This document shows positions 27,376 to 35,169 of a DNA stretch of 41,821 nucleotides, in pieces. Positions within the stretch are counted from its first letter, which is position 1. Every line of letters begins with the position of its first letter. Below the pieces are notes generated by a model. It was not told the DNA's origin, ran no database searches, and saw nothing but the letters and a program-made list of their open reading frames with translations. The translations under genes were made by a program, and so were the position numbers. The stretch covers positions 1 to 41,821 of the forward strand of contig CANGFJ010000004.1 of assembly GCA_947453065.1 (NCBI GenBank), read 5' to 3'. This DNA is from Pseudomonadota bacterium. Lineage in GTDB: Bacteria > Pseudomonadota > Gammaproteobacteria > Steroidobacterales > Steroidobacteraceae.

Positions 27376-27381
27376 CCCCTT

Positions 27382-28575
27382 ATGCAGACCACCCTCGCGC
27401 CCGCATTCCAGAACCGCCCCGATGCCCAGGAGGCGGCCGCGCTGCTGCGCAGCTGTGTGCACTGTGGCTTCTGCTCGGCGACTTGCCCGACCTACCAGAT
27501 CCTGGGCGATGAGCTCGATGGCCCCCGTGGCCGGCTGTATCTCATGAAGCAGGTGCTGGAGGGGGATCGTCCCACTGCCAAGACGCGACTGCATCTGGAT
27601 CGCTGCCTGACCTGCCGTGCCTGCGAGACAACCTGTCCGTCGGGCGTGCAATACGGCCGCGTGCTCGACACGGGTCGGCAATTGGTGAACGAGCAGCTGC
27701 CGCGACCGCTGCTGTCGGGGCTTGTCCGGCGATTGCTCGCTGTCTGGCTCACGGGCCCGCTGTTCGCGCCCGCCGTGGCCATGGGCCGGCTACTTCGCGT
27801 CCTGCCAGCGGCACAAGCCGCTGGCGTCGTGCCGCATCGCCTTCACGCGCGTCGCATGCTGTTGCTGGCCGGCTGCGTGCAGCCTGCGCTGTCGCCCAAT
27901 ATCAACGCGGCCACGCTGCGTGTGTTCGATGCGCTGGGCATTACGTTGCAGGTGGCGCCGGATGCCGGCTGCTGTGGCGCCATTCGCCATCACCTCGACG
28001 ACCACGATGGCGCGCTCAGCGAGGCCCGTCGCAACATCGATGCCTGGTGGCCGGCGGTGGAGGCGGGCGCCGAGGCCATTGTGCTGAATGCGTCGGGCTG
28101 CGGCACGATGCTGCACGAGTACGGCCATCTGCTGCGGCATGACGCCGCCTATGCCGCGAAGGCCGCGCGCATCAGTGCGCTGGTGCGCGATGTGGCCGAG
28201 GTGCTGCCAGCGCTGGTGGGCCAGTTGGCGCCGCGATTGCGTGAACGCCAACCTCAGCGCGTGGTTTTCCACCCGCCCTGCAGCCTGCAACACGGACAAA
28301 AGATTCGCGGTGCTGTCGAATCAATGCTGACGACGCTGGGCGCCGAGGTGCTGCCCTTTGCCGATGCGCACTTGTGCTGCGGTTCTGCGGGCACTTACTC
28401 GCTGCTGCAGCCGCAGCTCTCGCGCGAGCTGCGGGATCGCAAGCTTGCCGCGCTGGGTGCGCCCCGGCCCGAGGTCATCCTGTCTGCCAACATCGGCTGC
28501 CTCACCCACCTGGCCGGCGGCACGCCGCTGCCCGTCCAGCACTGGATCGAATGGCTGGACGCGCAGTTGGCCTGA
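27382..28575 (+). CDS. glcF: Glycolate oxidase iron-sulfur subunit GlcF
   Basis: GlcF carries electrons from the flavin subunits toward quinone through two [4Fe-4S] clusters. The 397-residue protein has both ferredoxin-like motifs, C25-x2-C28-x2-C31-x3-C35 (CVHCGFCSATCP) and C75-x2-C78-x2-C81-x3-C85 (CLTCRACETTCP). Two cysteine-rich CCG domains follow, visible as DAGCCGAIRHH and DAHLCCGSAGTYSLLQP. It is the last gene of glcDEF and converges on the SnoaL operon, with three bases between the two stops. No terminator is evident in that tiny gap. Confidence 0.95.
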   Translation: MQTTLAPAFQNRPDAQEAAALLRSCVHCGFCSATCPTYQILGDELDGPRGRLYLMKQVLEGDRPTAKTRLHLDRCLTCRACETTCPSGVQYGRVLDTGRQLVNEQLPRPLLSGLVRRLLAVWLTGPLFAPAVAMGRLLRVLPAAQAAGVVPHRLHARRMLLLAGCVQPALSPNINAATLRVFDALGITLQVAPDAGCCGAIRHHLDDHDGALSEARRNIDAWWPAVEAGAEAIVLNASGCGTMLHEYGHLLRHDAAYAAKAARISALVRDVAEVLPALVGQLAPRLRERQPQRVVFHPPCSLQHGQKIRGAVESMLTTLGAEVLPFADAHLCCGSAGTYSLLQPQLSRELRDRKLAALGAPRPEVILSANIGCLTHLAGGTPLPVQHWIEWLDAQLA

Positions 28576-28578
28576 CGC

Positions 28579-30585
28579 TTACTTGCCGGTCACCGGATTC
28601 ACATAGTGATACGGCGGCAGGAAGCCCTTCGGATACATGTCGAAGTGGAACGAGGGCGGCCGGTCCGGCGGATTCGACTCGGTGATGCCCGGTGCGGCAC
28701 GCTGGTTGATGTCCTTCCAGCCGATGTCATAGGGCGTGAAGTAGGTGTTCATCACCTGGTCCTTGTGGAACTTCCAGACGCCGTTCACCTTCACGAGCTG
28801 GTTCTCGTAGATGCCGCCCATCCACATGCCGGTCTTGCCGAAGTTGCCCAGCATGCTGAGGGCGCGTGAACGCAGTTTCGCGCTCTGGCCATCGTCGGCG
28901 ACATCAATCACCGGCTGGTACTGCATGTGGTTGTGCAGGACGCCGTCGTCCAGGCCCGCCTGGCCGTAGAGGTTGAGGTTGCGACGGACGGCGGGCTTGC
29001 CCACGTAGATGCCGCGCAACGCGATCTCGATCGTGCCGTTGTCGTCGAACAGGTCGGTGAGCGCGTCCCATTGCAACGTGGCCAGGTAATAGCCATAGGT
29101 CATCTGCAGGTTCTCGACCTGCGCCACATCCTCCACGCGGCTGAGCTGGTGCTCGATGCTGGCCAGACGCGCCTGCAGGGTGGCCTCGTCCCGCGCGGCC
29201 CTGTGTGCAGAGGTGGCCTGCGCCCTTGTCGGCCGTGGTCCGGTGACCGGATGCCCATAGTGGAAGGGCACCGTAAAGCCCACGTCATAGGTGCTGGCCT
29301 TGCCGCGTGCCGGCACGTCAGGCGGCAACGCGGGCTCCATGCGGGAGTGGGGCAGGGACTGCTTGCCCCAGCCTGTTTCATAGGGCGTGATCATCGTCGG
29401 GTACAGGTGCAGGTGGCGGATCTTCCACACGCCGCCTTCTTTCACATAGTCGTTTTCGTAGACGCCCGTGCCCCATTCATGGAACACGCCCGCCTTGGCG
29501 AACTGCGCGAACCAGCGCCAGCGGCCCTTGGCGCTGCGACCGTCGGGGGCAACATGCACGATGGGCTGCAGTTGCATGTTCTCGTGCAGCAGGCCTTCGA
29601 GCTGGCCTTCTGGCCCGATCGCGCGCAGGTAGTTGAGCACGTGGGCCTGGCCGCGGTACGTACCACGACCGGCGATTTCGATACTGCCATCGTCAGTGAA
29701 CAGCGCCGCCGCCTGTTGCCACTGTGACTTGTCGATGTAGTAGCCGTAGATGCGCTGCAGCTTCTCGATGTCGTTCTGGTCGGCCAGGCGTTGCACATCG
29801 GCAGCCAGCTGCGCCACGCGGCGCGCCAGCACGGCGGGTGTTGTGGTGGCGGCCGCGGCCGCGGCCGCGGCGGGCGCTACCGTGGCGGCCACGCGCGTTA
29901 CGCCGGTGAAATGGAACGGCGGCGTGTAGGCGCCCGGCCAGGTCTTGTAGCGAATGCTGGGCGGGGCATCGGCCTTGAGCCTGTCGCCCACGAACTGTCC
30001 GCCGTTGACGTCGCCATGTTGCGTCCAGCCGCCGTCATAGGGCACGTACAGCGTCTGGAACCAGTGCAGGCGCTGGATCTTCCAGACGCCGTTTTCCTTG
30101 ACGTAGTCATTCACGAACGGGCCTTCGCCCCAGTACGCGTCCTTGCCCAGTTGCCCGGCCAGGATCACATCGCGCCAGGTGCCTTTGGCGCTGAGGCCAT
30201 CGGCGGAGAGGTCGACCACCGGCATCAGCTGCAGGTGTTCATTGAGCTGGCCCGGTTTGAGGCCTGCCTTGCCCTGGCCGAGTGCATAGAGGTACTCGCG
30301 CACACGCGCTCGTCCCTGGTAGACCCCATCCAGGCCCAGTTCGATCGAGCCCGCGTCGCTGAAGAGCTGGGCCACGTCATCCCAGCGCGCCTTGTCCACG
30401 TAATAGCCATAGGCGCGCTGCAGCCGCTTGATGGCGTTGACGTCCTCGGCCCGCGTGGCGCGCTGCTCCAGTTGCGCCAGGCGCCCGGTGAGGGCTGCGT
30501 CCACGCTGGCCTGTGCGGGTGCTTGCACGATGAGGCTGGTGCCCAGGGCGAGAAGCACGCAGGTCACGATGTGAAGTCGTTTCAT
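28579..30585 (-). CDS. Exported protein with three SnoaL-like domains
   Basis: A 668-residue protein of unknown function. A Sec signal peptide (MKRLHIVTCVLLALG, cleaved near AQASV) is followed by three repeats of about 200 residues. Each starts with a helical LAxLE segment, then YGYY (near residues 60, 280 and 496), a W-D-x-x-x-L-F segment, a GSIE or GTIE strand, xPVIDVxxDGxSAK, and GVWKI or GVWKF, and ends in PFHF, PFHY or PYHY. This is the SnoaL_4/NTF2 fold of small hydratases, isomerases and lyases. An alanine-rich linker encoded by GGCCGC repeats joins domains 1 and 2. The protein ends in NPVTGK. It overlaps the upstream two-domain gene by four bases. Enzymatic activity cannot be assigned. 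Confidence 0.85.
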   Translation of the reverse strand: MKRLHIVTCVLLALGTSLIVQAPAQASVDAALTGRLAQLEQRATRAEDVNAIKRLQRAYGYYVDKARWDDVAQLFSDAGSIELGLDGVYQGRARVREYLYALGQGKAGLKPGQLNEHLQLMPVVDLSADGLSAKGTWRDVILAGQLGKDAYWGEGPFVNDYVKENGVWKIQRLHWFQTLYVPYDGGWTQHGDVNGGQFVGDRLKADAPPSIRYKTWPGAYTPPFHFTGVTRVAATVAPAAAAAAAATTTPAVLARRVAQLAADVQRLADQNDIEKLQRIYGYYIDKSQWQQAAALFTDDGSIEIAGRGTYRGQAHVLNYLRAIGPEGQLEGLLHENMQLQPIVHVAPDGRSAKGRWRWFAQFAKAGVFHEWGTGVYENDYVKEGGVWKIRHLHLYPTMITPYETGWGKQSLPHSRMEPALPPDVPARGKASTYDVGFTVPFHYGHPVTGPRPTRAQATSAHRAARDEATLQARLASIEHQLSRVEDVAQVENLQMTYGYYLATLQWDALTDLFDDNGTIEIALRGIYVGKPAVRRNLNLYGQAGLDDGVLHNHMQYQPVIDVADDGQSAKLRSRALSMLGNFGKTGMWMGGIYENQLVKVNGVWKFHKDQVMNTYFTPYDIGWKDINQRAAPGITESNPPDRPPSFHFDMYPKGFLPPYHYVNPVTGK
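29851..29871 (-). repeat. GGCCGC hexamer repeat in the three-domain SnoaL gene
   Basis: Three perfect GGCCGC units plus a half unit encode a run of alanines between SnoaL domains 1 and 2. Slippage would change linker length by two residues per unit without breaking the frame. Confidence 0.8.
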
Positions 30586-31970
30586 TTACCAGTCACCGGG
30601 TTCGCATAGTGGAAGGGCGGGATGAAGGGCGCCGGGTAGGGGTCGTAGGCCACCGACTGCGGCAGATCAGGCGGATAGCCGGCGAAGGGCGCGAACATGC
30701 CGGCCGAGTGCTTGGCCCAGCCCCCGTCATAGTTGGTGTAGAAGGTCTGGAAGCCGTTGAGGTTCTGGTACTTCCAGACGCCGTTTTCCTTGATGAAAAC
30801 GTTCTCGTACACGCCTTCGCCCCACTGTGCGGCCCGCTCGTACAGGCCGTACATCACGAACAGGCGCGCGCGCACCTTGGCCGAATTGCCGTCCGGGGCC
30901 ACGTCGACCACCGGCTGCAGCTGCATGTGGTTGAAGAGCGTGCCAAAGGTCGGTGCACCCAGGCGGCGCATGTACTCGTACACGCGGTCCCGCCCGATGA
31001 ACACACCGCGCCCCAGGATCTCCAGCGTTGCGTTCTCGGCAAACAGCGCCGAGATCGCATCCTGCATCGACTTGTCGGCGTAGTAGCCGTAGGTGTTTTC
31101 CAGGTTCTCCACGTCGTCGGTGGCCTTCAGGCGCTCGATCTTCAGTTCCAGCGCGCGCACCTGGGCCTCCAGCTCAGCGACGCTCTTGGGCCCGGTCGGT
31201 GCCGTGGCGACTGTCAGGCTGGCAGGCACCAGCTGGTACGCCGACTGCGCCGGGTTGTCGTAATGGAAGGGCACGACGAACTGTTCGGGGTAGGGCTTGT
31301 ACGCCACCGTCGTGGGCCGCGTCGGCTTGACGCCCGACTTGCCGAAACGCAGCGCGCTGTCGGCGCTGGCCCGCGTCCAGCCGCCCTCGTAGGGCGCATA
31401 GAACTTCACATACAGGTGCAGCGTGCGGATCTTCCACACGCCGCCTTCCTTCGCGTATTCGTTCTCGTAGACCCCCGCGCCCCAGTTGCCGCCCGAGCCG
31501 GCACCGAAGATGCCGTCCTGGATCACCGTGCGCCAGCGCGCCTTGGCGCTCTGGCCATCGGCAGACAGCGTGATGACCGGCGAGAGCTGGAACTGGTTGT
31601 TCAGCTGCGCCTTCAGCAACCCGGACTTGCCGCCCGTCAGGCTGTAGAGGTACTTGCGCAGGTTCGCCTTGCCGGCATACACGCCGTTGAGGCCCAGCTC
31701 GATGCTGCCGTCCTCGGTGAACAGGTCCACCACCTGGTCCCACAGTGCCTTGTCCGTGTAATAGCCATAGATCTGCTGCAGGTTGCGCAGGTCGTTGTAG
31801 TCGGCAAGGCGGTCAGCCTGCTGTGAGATCGTGCTGATGCGCGTTGCGGCCTTGGCAATGCGCGGTGAAAGGTCGGGCTGTGGCGCCGGGGCCTGTGCAA
31901 AGGCCGTGACCTGGAAGAGCAGCGCGGCGCAGGCGCCGGCCAGTGCGGCAAAGCGGGTGGGCGTGTTCAT
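30582..31970 (-). CDS. Exported protein with two SnoaL-like domains
   Basis: A 462-residue protein with a signal peptide cleaved near TAFAQAPA and two SnoaL-like repeats, whose YGYY motifs lie near residues 67 and 292. Each repeat shows LFxExxxIE or LE, a G-V-Y/F-x-G segment, the xPVIxLSADGQSAK or PVVDVAPDGNSAK strand and GVYENxxxKExGVWK, and closes with VPFHY or PPFHY; the protein ends NPVTGK, like its neighbour. The domains are joined by a predicted coiled helix (AELEAQVRALELKIERLK). It is translationally coupled to the three-domain gene and lies ten bases downstream of the one-domain gene. Location is predicted to be periplasmic or extracellular; the substrate is unknown. Confidence 0.85.
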   Translation of the reverse strand: MNTPTRFAALAGACAALLFQVTAFAQAPAPQPDLSPRIAKAATRISTISQQADRLADYNDLRNLQQIYGYYTDKALWDQVVDLFTEDGSIELGLNGVYAGKANLRKYLYSLTGGKSGLLKAQLNNQFQLSPVITLSADGQSAKARWRTVIQDGIFGAGSGGNWGAGVYENEYAKEGGVWKIRTLHLYVKFYAPYEGGWTRASADSALRFGKSGVKPTRPTTVAYKPYPEQFVVPFHYDNPAQSAYQLVPASLTVATAPTGPKSVAELEAQVRALELKIERLKATDDVENLENTYGYYADKSMQDAISALFAENATLEILGRGVFIGRDRVYEYMRRLGAPTFGTLFNHMQLQPVVDVAPDGNSAKVRARLFVMYGLYERAAQWGEGVYENVFIKENGVWKYQNLNGFQTFYTNYDGGWAKHSAGMFAPFAGYPPDLPQSVAYDPYPAPFIPPFHYANPVTGK

Positions 31971-31980
31971 GGGGCGCGCC

Positions 31981-32724
31981 TCAGTAGTCCCAGCCGACTG
32001 GCTTGCCAGTGACCGGGTTTAGGTAGTGATAGGGCGGCAGGAAGAAGTTCGGGAAGGACTGGTACTGCTGCGTGGGCGGCCGGTCGGGCGGCAGGTCGGC
32101 CAGGGGGCCGGCCACCGGGAAGACCTGCTTGTGCCAGCCCTGGTCATAGGAGCCCGACACCGTGGTGTACCAATGCAGCGTGCGGATCTTCCAGTTGCCG
32201 CCTTCCTTGATGTATTCGTTCTCGTAGGGGCCTTCGGTCCAGCGACCGTCCTCGCCGTGTACGCCACCCATGACGAGTGAGCGCCAGCGCGCTTTGGCCG
32301 TGCGGCCGTCGGCCGCGACGTGGATCACGCCCTGCATTGTTGGGGTCTCTCGAATCTCACCGGGCCTGAGCGCTGCCCCGCTGATGGCCAGGAATTGTTC
32401 GATGCGCTTCCGGCCCACGAATACCCCCTGCTGGGCGTATTCAATCGAGGCGCCCGGGTCGTTGGAGAACAGGTCGGCGGCCTCGCGGGCTAGGCCAGCG
32501 CTCACGTAATAGCCATAGGCCTGCTGCAGGCGTTCGATCGACTTGGAATCCTCGAGCAGTCCGACCTGGCGCTGCAGGGAGGCCAGCTTGGTCTCCAGAA
32601 TGGCCAGGCGGCGGTCGTCGTTGATGATGCGGCTGTCGGTGACGACCGGATCGCTGGCCAAAGCCTGCGCCGAGACGCAGCACAGCGTCGCCAGCACGGT
32701 CAGCCAGCGTGGCTGGATGTTCAT
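31981..32724 (-). CDS. Exported protein with one SnoaL-like domain
   Basis: First gene of the leftward SnoaL operon, 247 residues. The signal peptide ends near AQALASD. A short coiled segment (RLAILETKLASLQRQVGLLE) precedes the domain, whose YGYY lies near residue 68, followed by IEYAQQGVFVGRKRIEQFL, GVIHVAADGRTAKARWRS, YENEYIKEGGNWKIRTLHWY and the closing PPYHYLNPVTGK, with six extra residues. All landmarks match the repeats in the next two genes, so the three share an ancestor. The ATG at 32724 has a G-rich stretch upstream. The 183-base gap to the divergent metallo-beta-lactamase gene must hold both promoters, but no convincing boxes were found. Confidence 0.85.
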   Translation of the reverse strand: MNIQPRWLTVLATLCCVSAQALASDPVVTDSRIINDDRRLAILETKLASLQRQVGLLEDSKSIERLQQAYGYYVSAGLAREAADLFSNDPGASIEYAQQGVFVGRKRIEQFLAISGAALRPGEIRETPTMQGVIHVAADGRTAKARWRSLVMGGVHGEDGRWTEGPYENEYIKEGGNWKIRTLHWYTTVSGSYDQGWHKQVFPVAGPLADLPPDRPPTQQYQSFPNFFLPPYHYLNPVTGKPVGWDY

Positions 32725-32907
32725 TGTTGTGGACCCCCGGCGCGTGGGTTGCGCCGGCTCATCTTACGAGAGCGATCGAGCCAGTGGGAAGACATCTCGG
32801 CAGTCCATCAGGCTTGAATCCGATACGGACCGTTGCGCGAACCGACAGGGTCGGAGCCCGTGCTAGGCTTTCCCAACCGCATCCGTCCCCCACCCGAGTA
32901 AGTCGCC
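32725..32907. promoter_or_regulatory. Divergent intergenic region, SnoaL operon and MBL gene
   Basis: This 183-base gap separates the starts of two oppositely directed transcription units and so must contain both promoters. I could not identify a -35/-10 pair with good match and spacing in either direction. Co-regulation of the two units is plausible. Confidence 0.5.
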
Positions 32908-35058
32908 ATGAACGCCACACTGTCCCGTCGCCAGTTCGGAACGCTGCTGGGCATGCAGGCAGTGTCTGCGTCGGCTGTTTCGCTGTCAGGCAGTGCCAGT
33001 GCTGCAGCCCCCAACGCGTCATCCCAGCCATTGCCGCACTCGGCAGGCGGCTTCGGGCGCGCAGAGTGCGTCGCCCTGATTGCCGACTATTTCGGATGGG
33101 TTCATTCCTCGGACTACGTAGATGCCTACAAGGCCGTCCAGCCGACCTTCATCGATGTCACCCTGGGCGTCACGCCCTATGCCCGGCAAATCGAGACGGC
33201 GCTGGAAGCCGGCGTGCTCGGCAACGCACAGGGCTACTTCCGTCCCGCTGCCGCCATGTCCCGCGAGGATGCCGCCGATCTGTTCGTAAAGGCCTTCCAG
33301 ATTCCGCCTGCCAGCACCGATGCGCTGTCGGCCTTTGCCGATGCCCACCTCGTCAGCCTGCACCGCAAAGCCAGTGTCACGGCATTGGTGGCGGCCGGCT
33401 ATCTGAAGGGCAGCAGCGCGACGCGCCTCTCGCCCGCCGCCGCGCTCACCGGCAGTGAGGCCGCCGCCATCCTCCAACGCATCACCACAGCGCGGGTGTC
33501 GCCCCCGCAGGTGATGTGCAAGGCTGGCACCACCGCACCGCGCCGCTACGTCCGCATCACCACGCCGACCGCGGGCGCGACGATCCGCTACACCGTCACC
33601 TTCGATGGAAGCGAGCCCGCCGATCCCAGCACCGCGGCCGGGCAGGTGTATGACTTCACGGTCGATGGCGTCCTGCAGTTCGTCAATCCCTTGAGTTCGA
33701 CGACGGACACCAGGCTCTACCGCCTCAAGACTGTGGCGAGCAAGCCGGGCCTGGCCAGCAGCACCGTGCAGGAATTCCGCTGGTACATCGTGCGTCCGCA
33801 GCTGGGCAGCTTCCAGGCGAAGCTGATGCATGCCGGTTCGGACAGTGCGCCCACGGTGTGGAAGATCCACAACCCGGCGGAGTACTACCAGGCCAATGCG
33901 TACTACATCGAGGGCACCCAGCGCGGCCTGCTCTTTGATGCGGGCGAGTACGGCTACCAGAAGGGCAACCTCAAGACCTTCGTCGATACCCTGGCCACCA
34001 AACCGTATGACGTCGTGCTGGGCCACAGTCATCCGGATCACGCCGAACAGATCTACAACTTCACGTCGGCGGGCACCGGCCTGCACCTCTCCGCCATTGA
34101 GCGGGCAGGGCTCCTTGCCTCACCTCGCCCGGACTTCCAGTCAGCCGGCAAGGCCGCCCGGGTGCTGCAGGACGGCCAGGTGCTGGACCTGGGCAACGTG
34201 CAGGTCACCGCGTTCCAGATTCCCGGGCACACGCACGGCCTGACAACGATCATCGTGAACCAGACCGGCTGGGTCTACGGCTCCGACATGTGGGGTTGCA
34301 ACCGGCCTCATACGGCCGACACCACCCAGTACCAGGGCGTGAAGGTGGACCTGTTCCTGTCCCTGGTGCAGCAGTTGCTCGCCAATTACCGCCGTGCCAG
34401 TCACGTCGGCGAGGTGACGGCGCTCACCAATGCGCACCAGGAGACCTCCGTGGGACAGGTCTGCATCCAGAACTTCCTGCAGTGCTTCCAGCAGCTGATC
34501 GATGCGGGCAATGGCGTCTCGAAACCCTCGATCCGTGGGGGGCTGAAGGGCGGCGATCGCATGAGCATGGTGGGCGACATGTGGCGCGACCGGAACTGGA
34601 TGGCGATCGGCCCCATTGGCAAATACGCCGAGCCGGCGGATTACCTGAGCCGGCCCACTACGGCATATGCCTGTGGCGCCACGATCGACTACAACGCTGC
34701 AGGCGGCCACCTGAAGTACTCGGTCCTCAGCAACGTGGAGTTCGCAGGCGGTGAGTTGGTGGGGGTAGAGGTGTCCTGGAGCGCCCCGGCCAATGGCATC
34801 GCGAACCGTCAGTCTGGCAAGTTCGACCCTTGGACCTATGCCTACGCGGTCAGGGTGCCAGCCGGTACGCGCAGCCTGGCGATCAAACCCACGGCGATGT
34901 CGAACCGGATCCGGTCGATGAAGGTGGACGGCAAGGCGCTGAAGCAGGGCGCCAGCGCCACGGTGGCGGTCTCAGCGGGCAGCCGGATCACCGTAGAGAT
35001 TGTGTCCCCCGATGGCAGTTCGGCCAGCACCTACACGTTCACGATCGCGCTGGCCTAG
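32908..35058 (+). CDS. Tat-exported multidomain metallo-beta-lactamase-fold protein
   Basis: A 716-residue exported protein of unknown substrate. The N-terminus has a twin-arginine-type signal (SRRQFGTLLGMQAVSASAV). Residues about 45-195 look like two S-layer-homology-like repeats (weak). Residues about 210-285 resemble the small chitobiase C-terminal type beta domain (TTPTAGATIRYTVTFDGSEP). The central metallo-beta-lactamase domain has a full zinc set: H373, H375, D377 and H378 in GHSHPDH, H441 in PGHTHG, D460 in YGSDMW and H510 in NAHQE. The last 75 residues match a cadherin-like beta-sandwich domain ending STYTFTIALA. It diverges from the SnoaL operon. A decayed copy of its 3' end lies at 36413-36536. 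Confidence 0.85.
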   Translation: MNATLSRRQFGTLLGMQAVSASAVSLSGSASAAAPNASSQPLPHSAGGFGRAECVALIADYFGWVHSSDYVDAYKAVQPTFIDVTLGVTPYARQIETALEAGVLGNAQGYFRPAAAMSREDAADLFVKAFQIPPASTDALSAFADAHLVSLHRKASVTALVAAGYLKGSSATRLSPAAALTGSEAAAILQRITTARVSPPQVMCKAGTTAPRRYVRITTPTAGATIRYTVTFDGSEPADPSTAAGQVYDFTVDGVLQFVNPLSSTTDTRLYRLKTVASKPGLASSTVQEFRWYIVRPQLGSFQAKLMHAGSDSAPTVWKIHNPAEYYQANAYYIEGTQRGLLFDAGEYGYQKGNLKTFVDTLATKPYDVVLGHSHPDHAEQIYNFTSAGTGLHLSAIERAGLLASPRPDFQSAGKAARVLQDGQVLDLGNVQVTAFQIPGHTHGLTTIIVNQTGWVYGSDMWGCNRPHTADTTQYQGVKVDLFLSLVQQLLANYRRASHVGEVTALTNAHQETSVGQVCIQNFLQCFQQLIDAGNGVSKPSIRGGLKGGDRMSMVGDMWRDRNWMAIGPIGKYAEPADYLSRPTTAYACGATIDYNAAGGHLKYSVLSNVEFAGGELVGVEVSWSAPANGIANRQSGKFDPWTYAYAVRVPAGTRSLAIKPTAMSNRIRSMKVDGKALKQGASATVAVSAGSRITVEIVSPDGSSASTYTFTIALA

Positions 35059-35169
35059 CGGGGAACGCGGGCTTCGTCAGCGCAGAGGCTGTACCGCTCG
35101 GGGCCATTTGTTCTATAAGGGTGACAAGGCGGCAGAGACCGCACGCAAAAAACCTGACCGGGGGGCGCC

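Noticed and set aside
30609-31826. 405-codon plus-strand frame opposite the two-domain SnoaL gene
   Set aside because: The minus-strand gene has a signal peptide and conserved repeats shared with its neighbours; the plus frame has neither.
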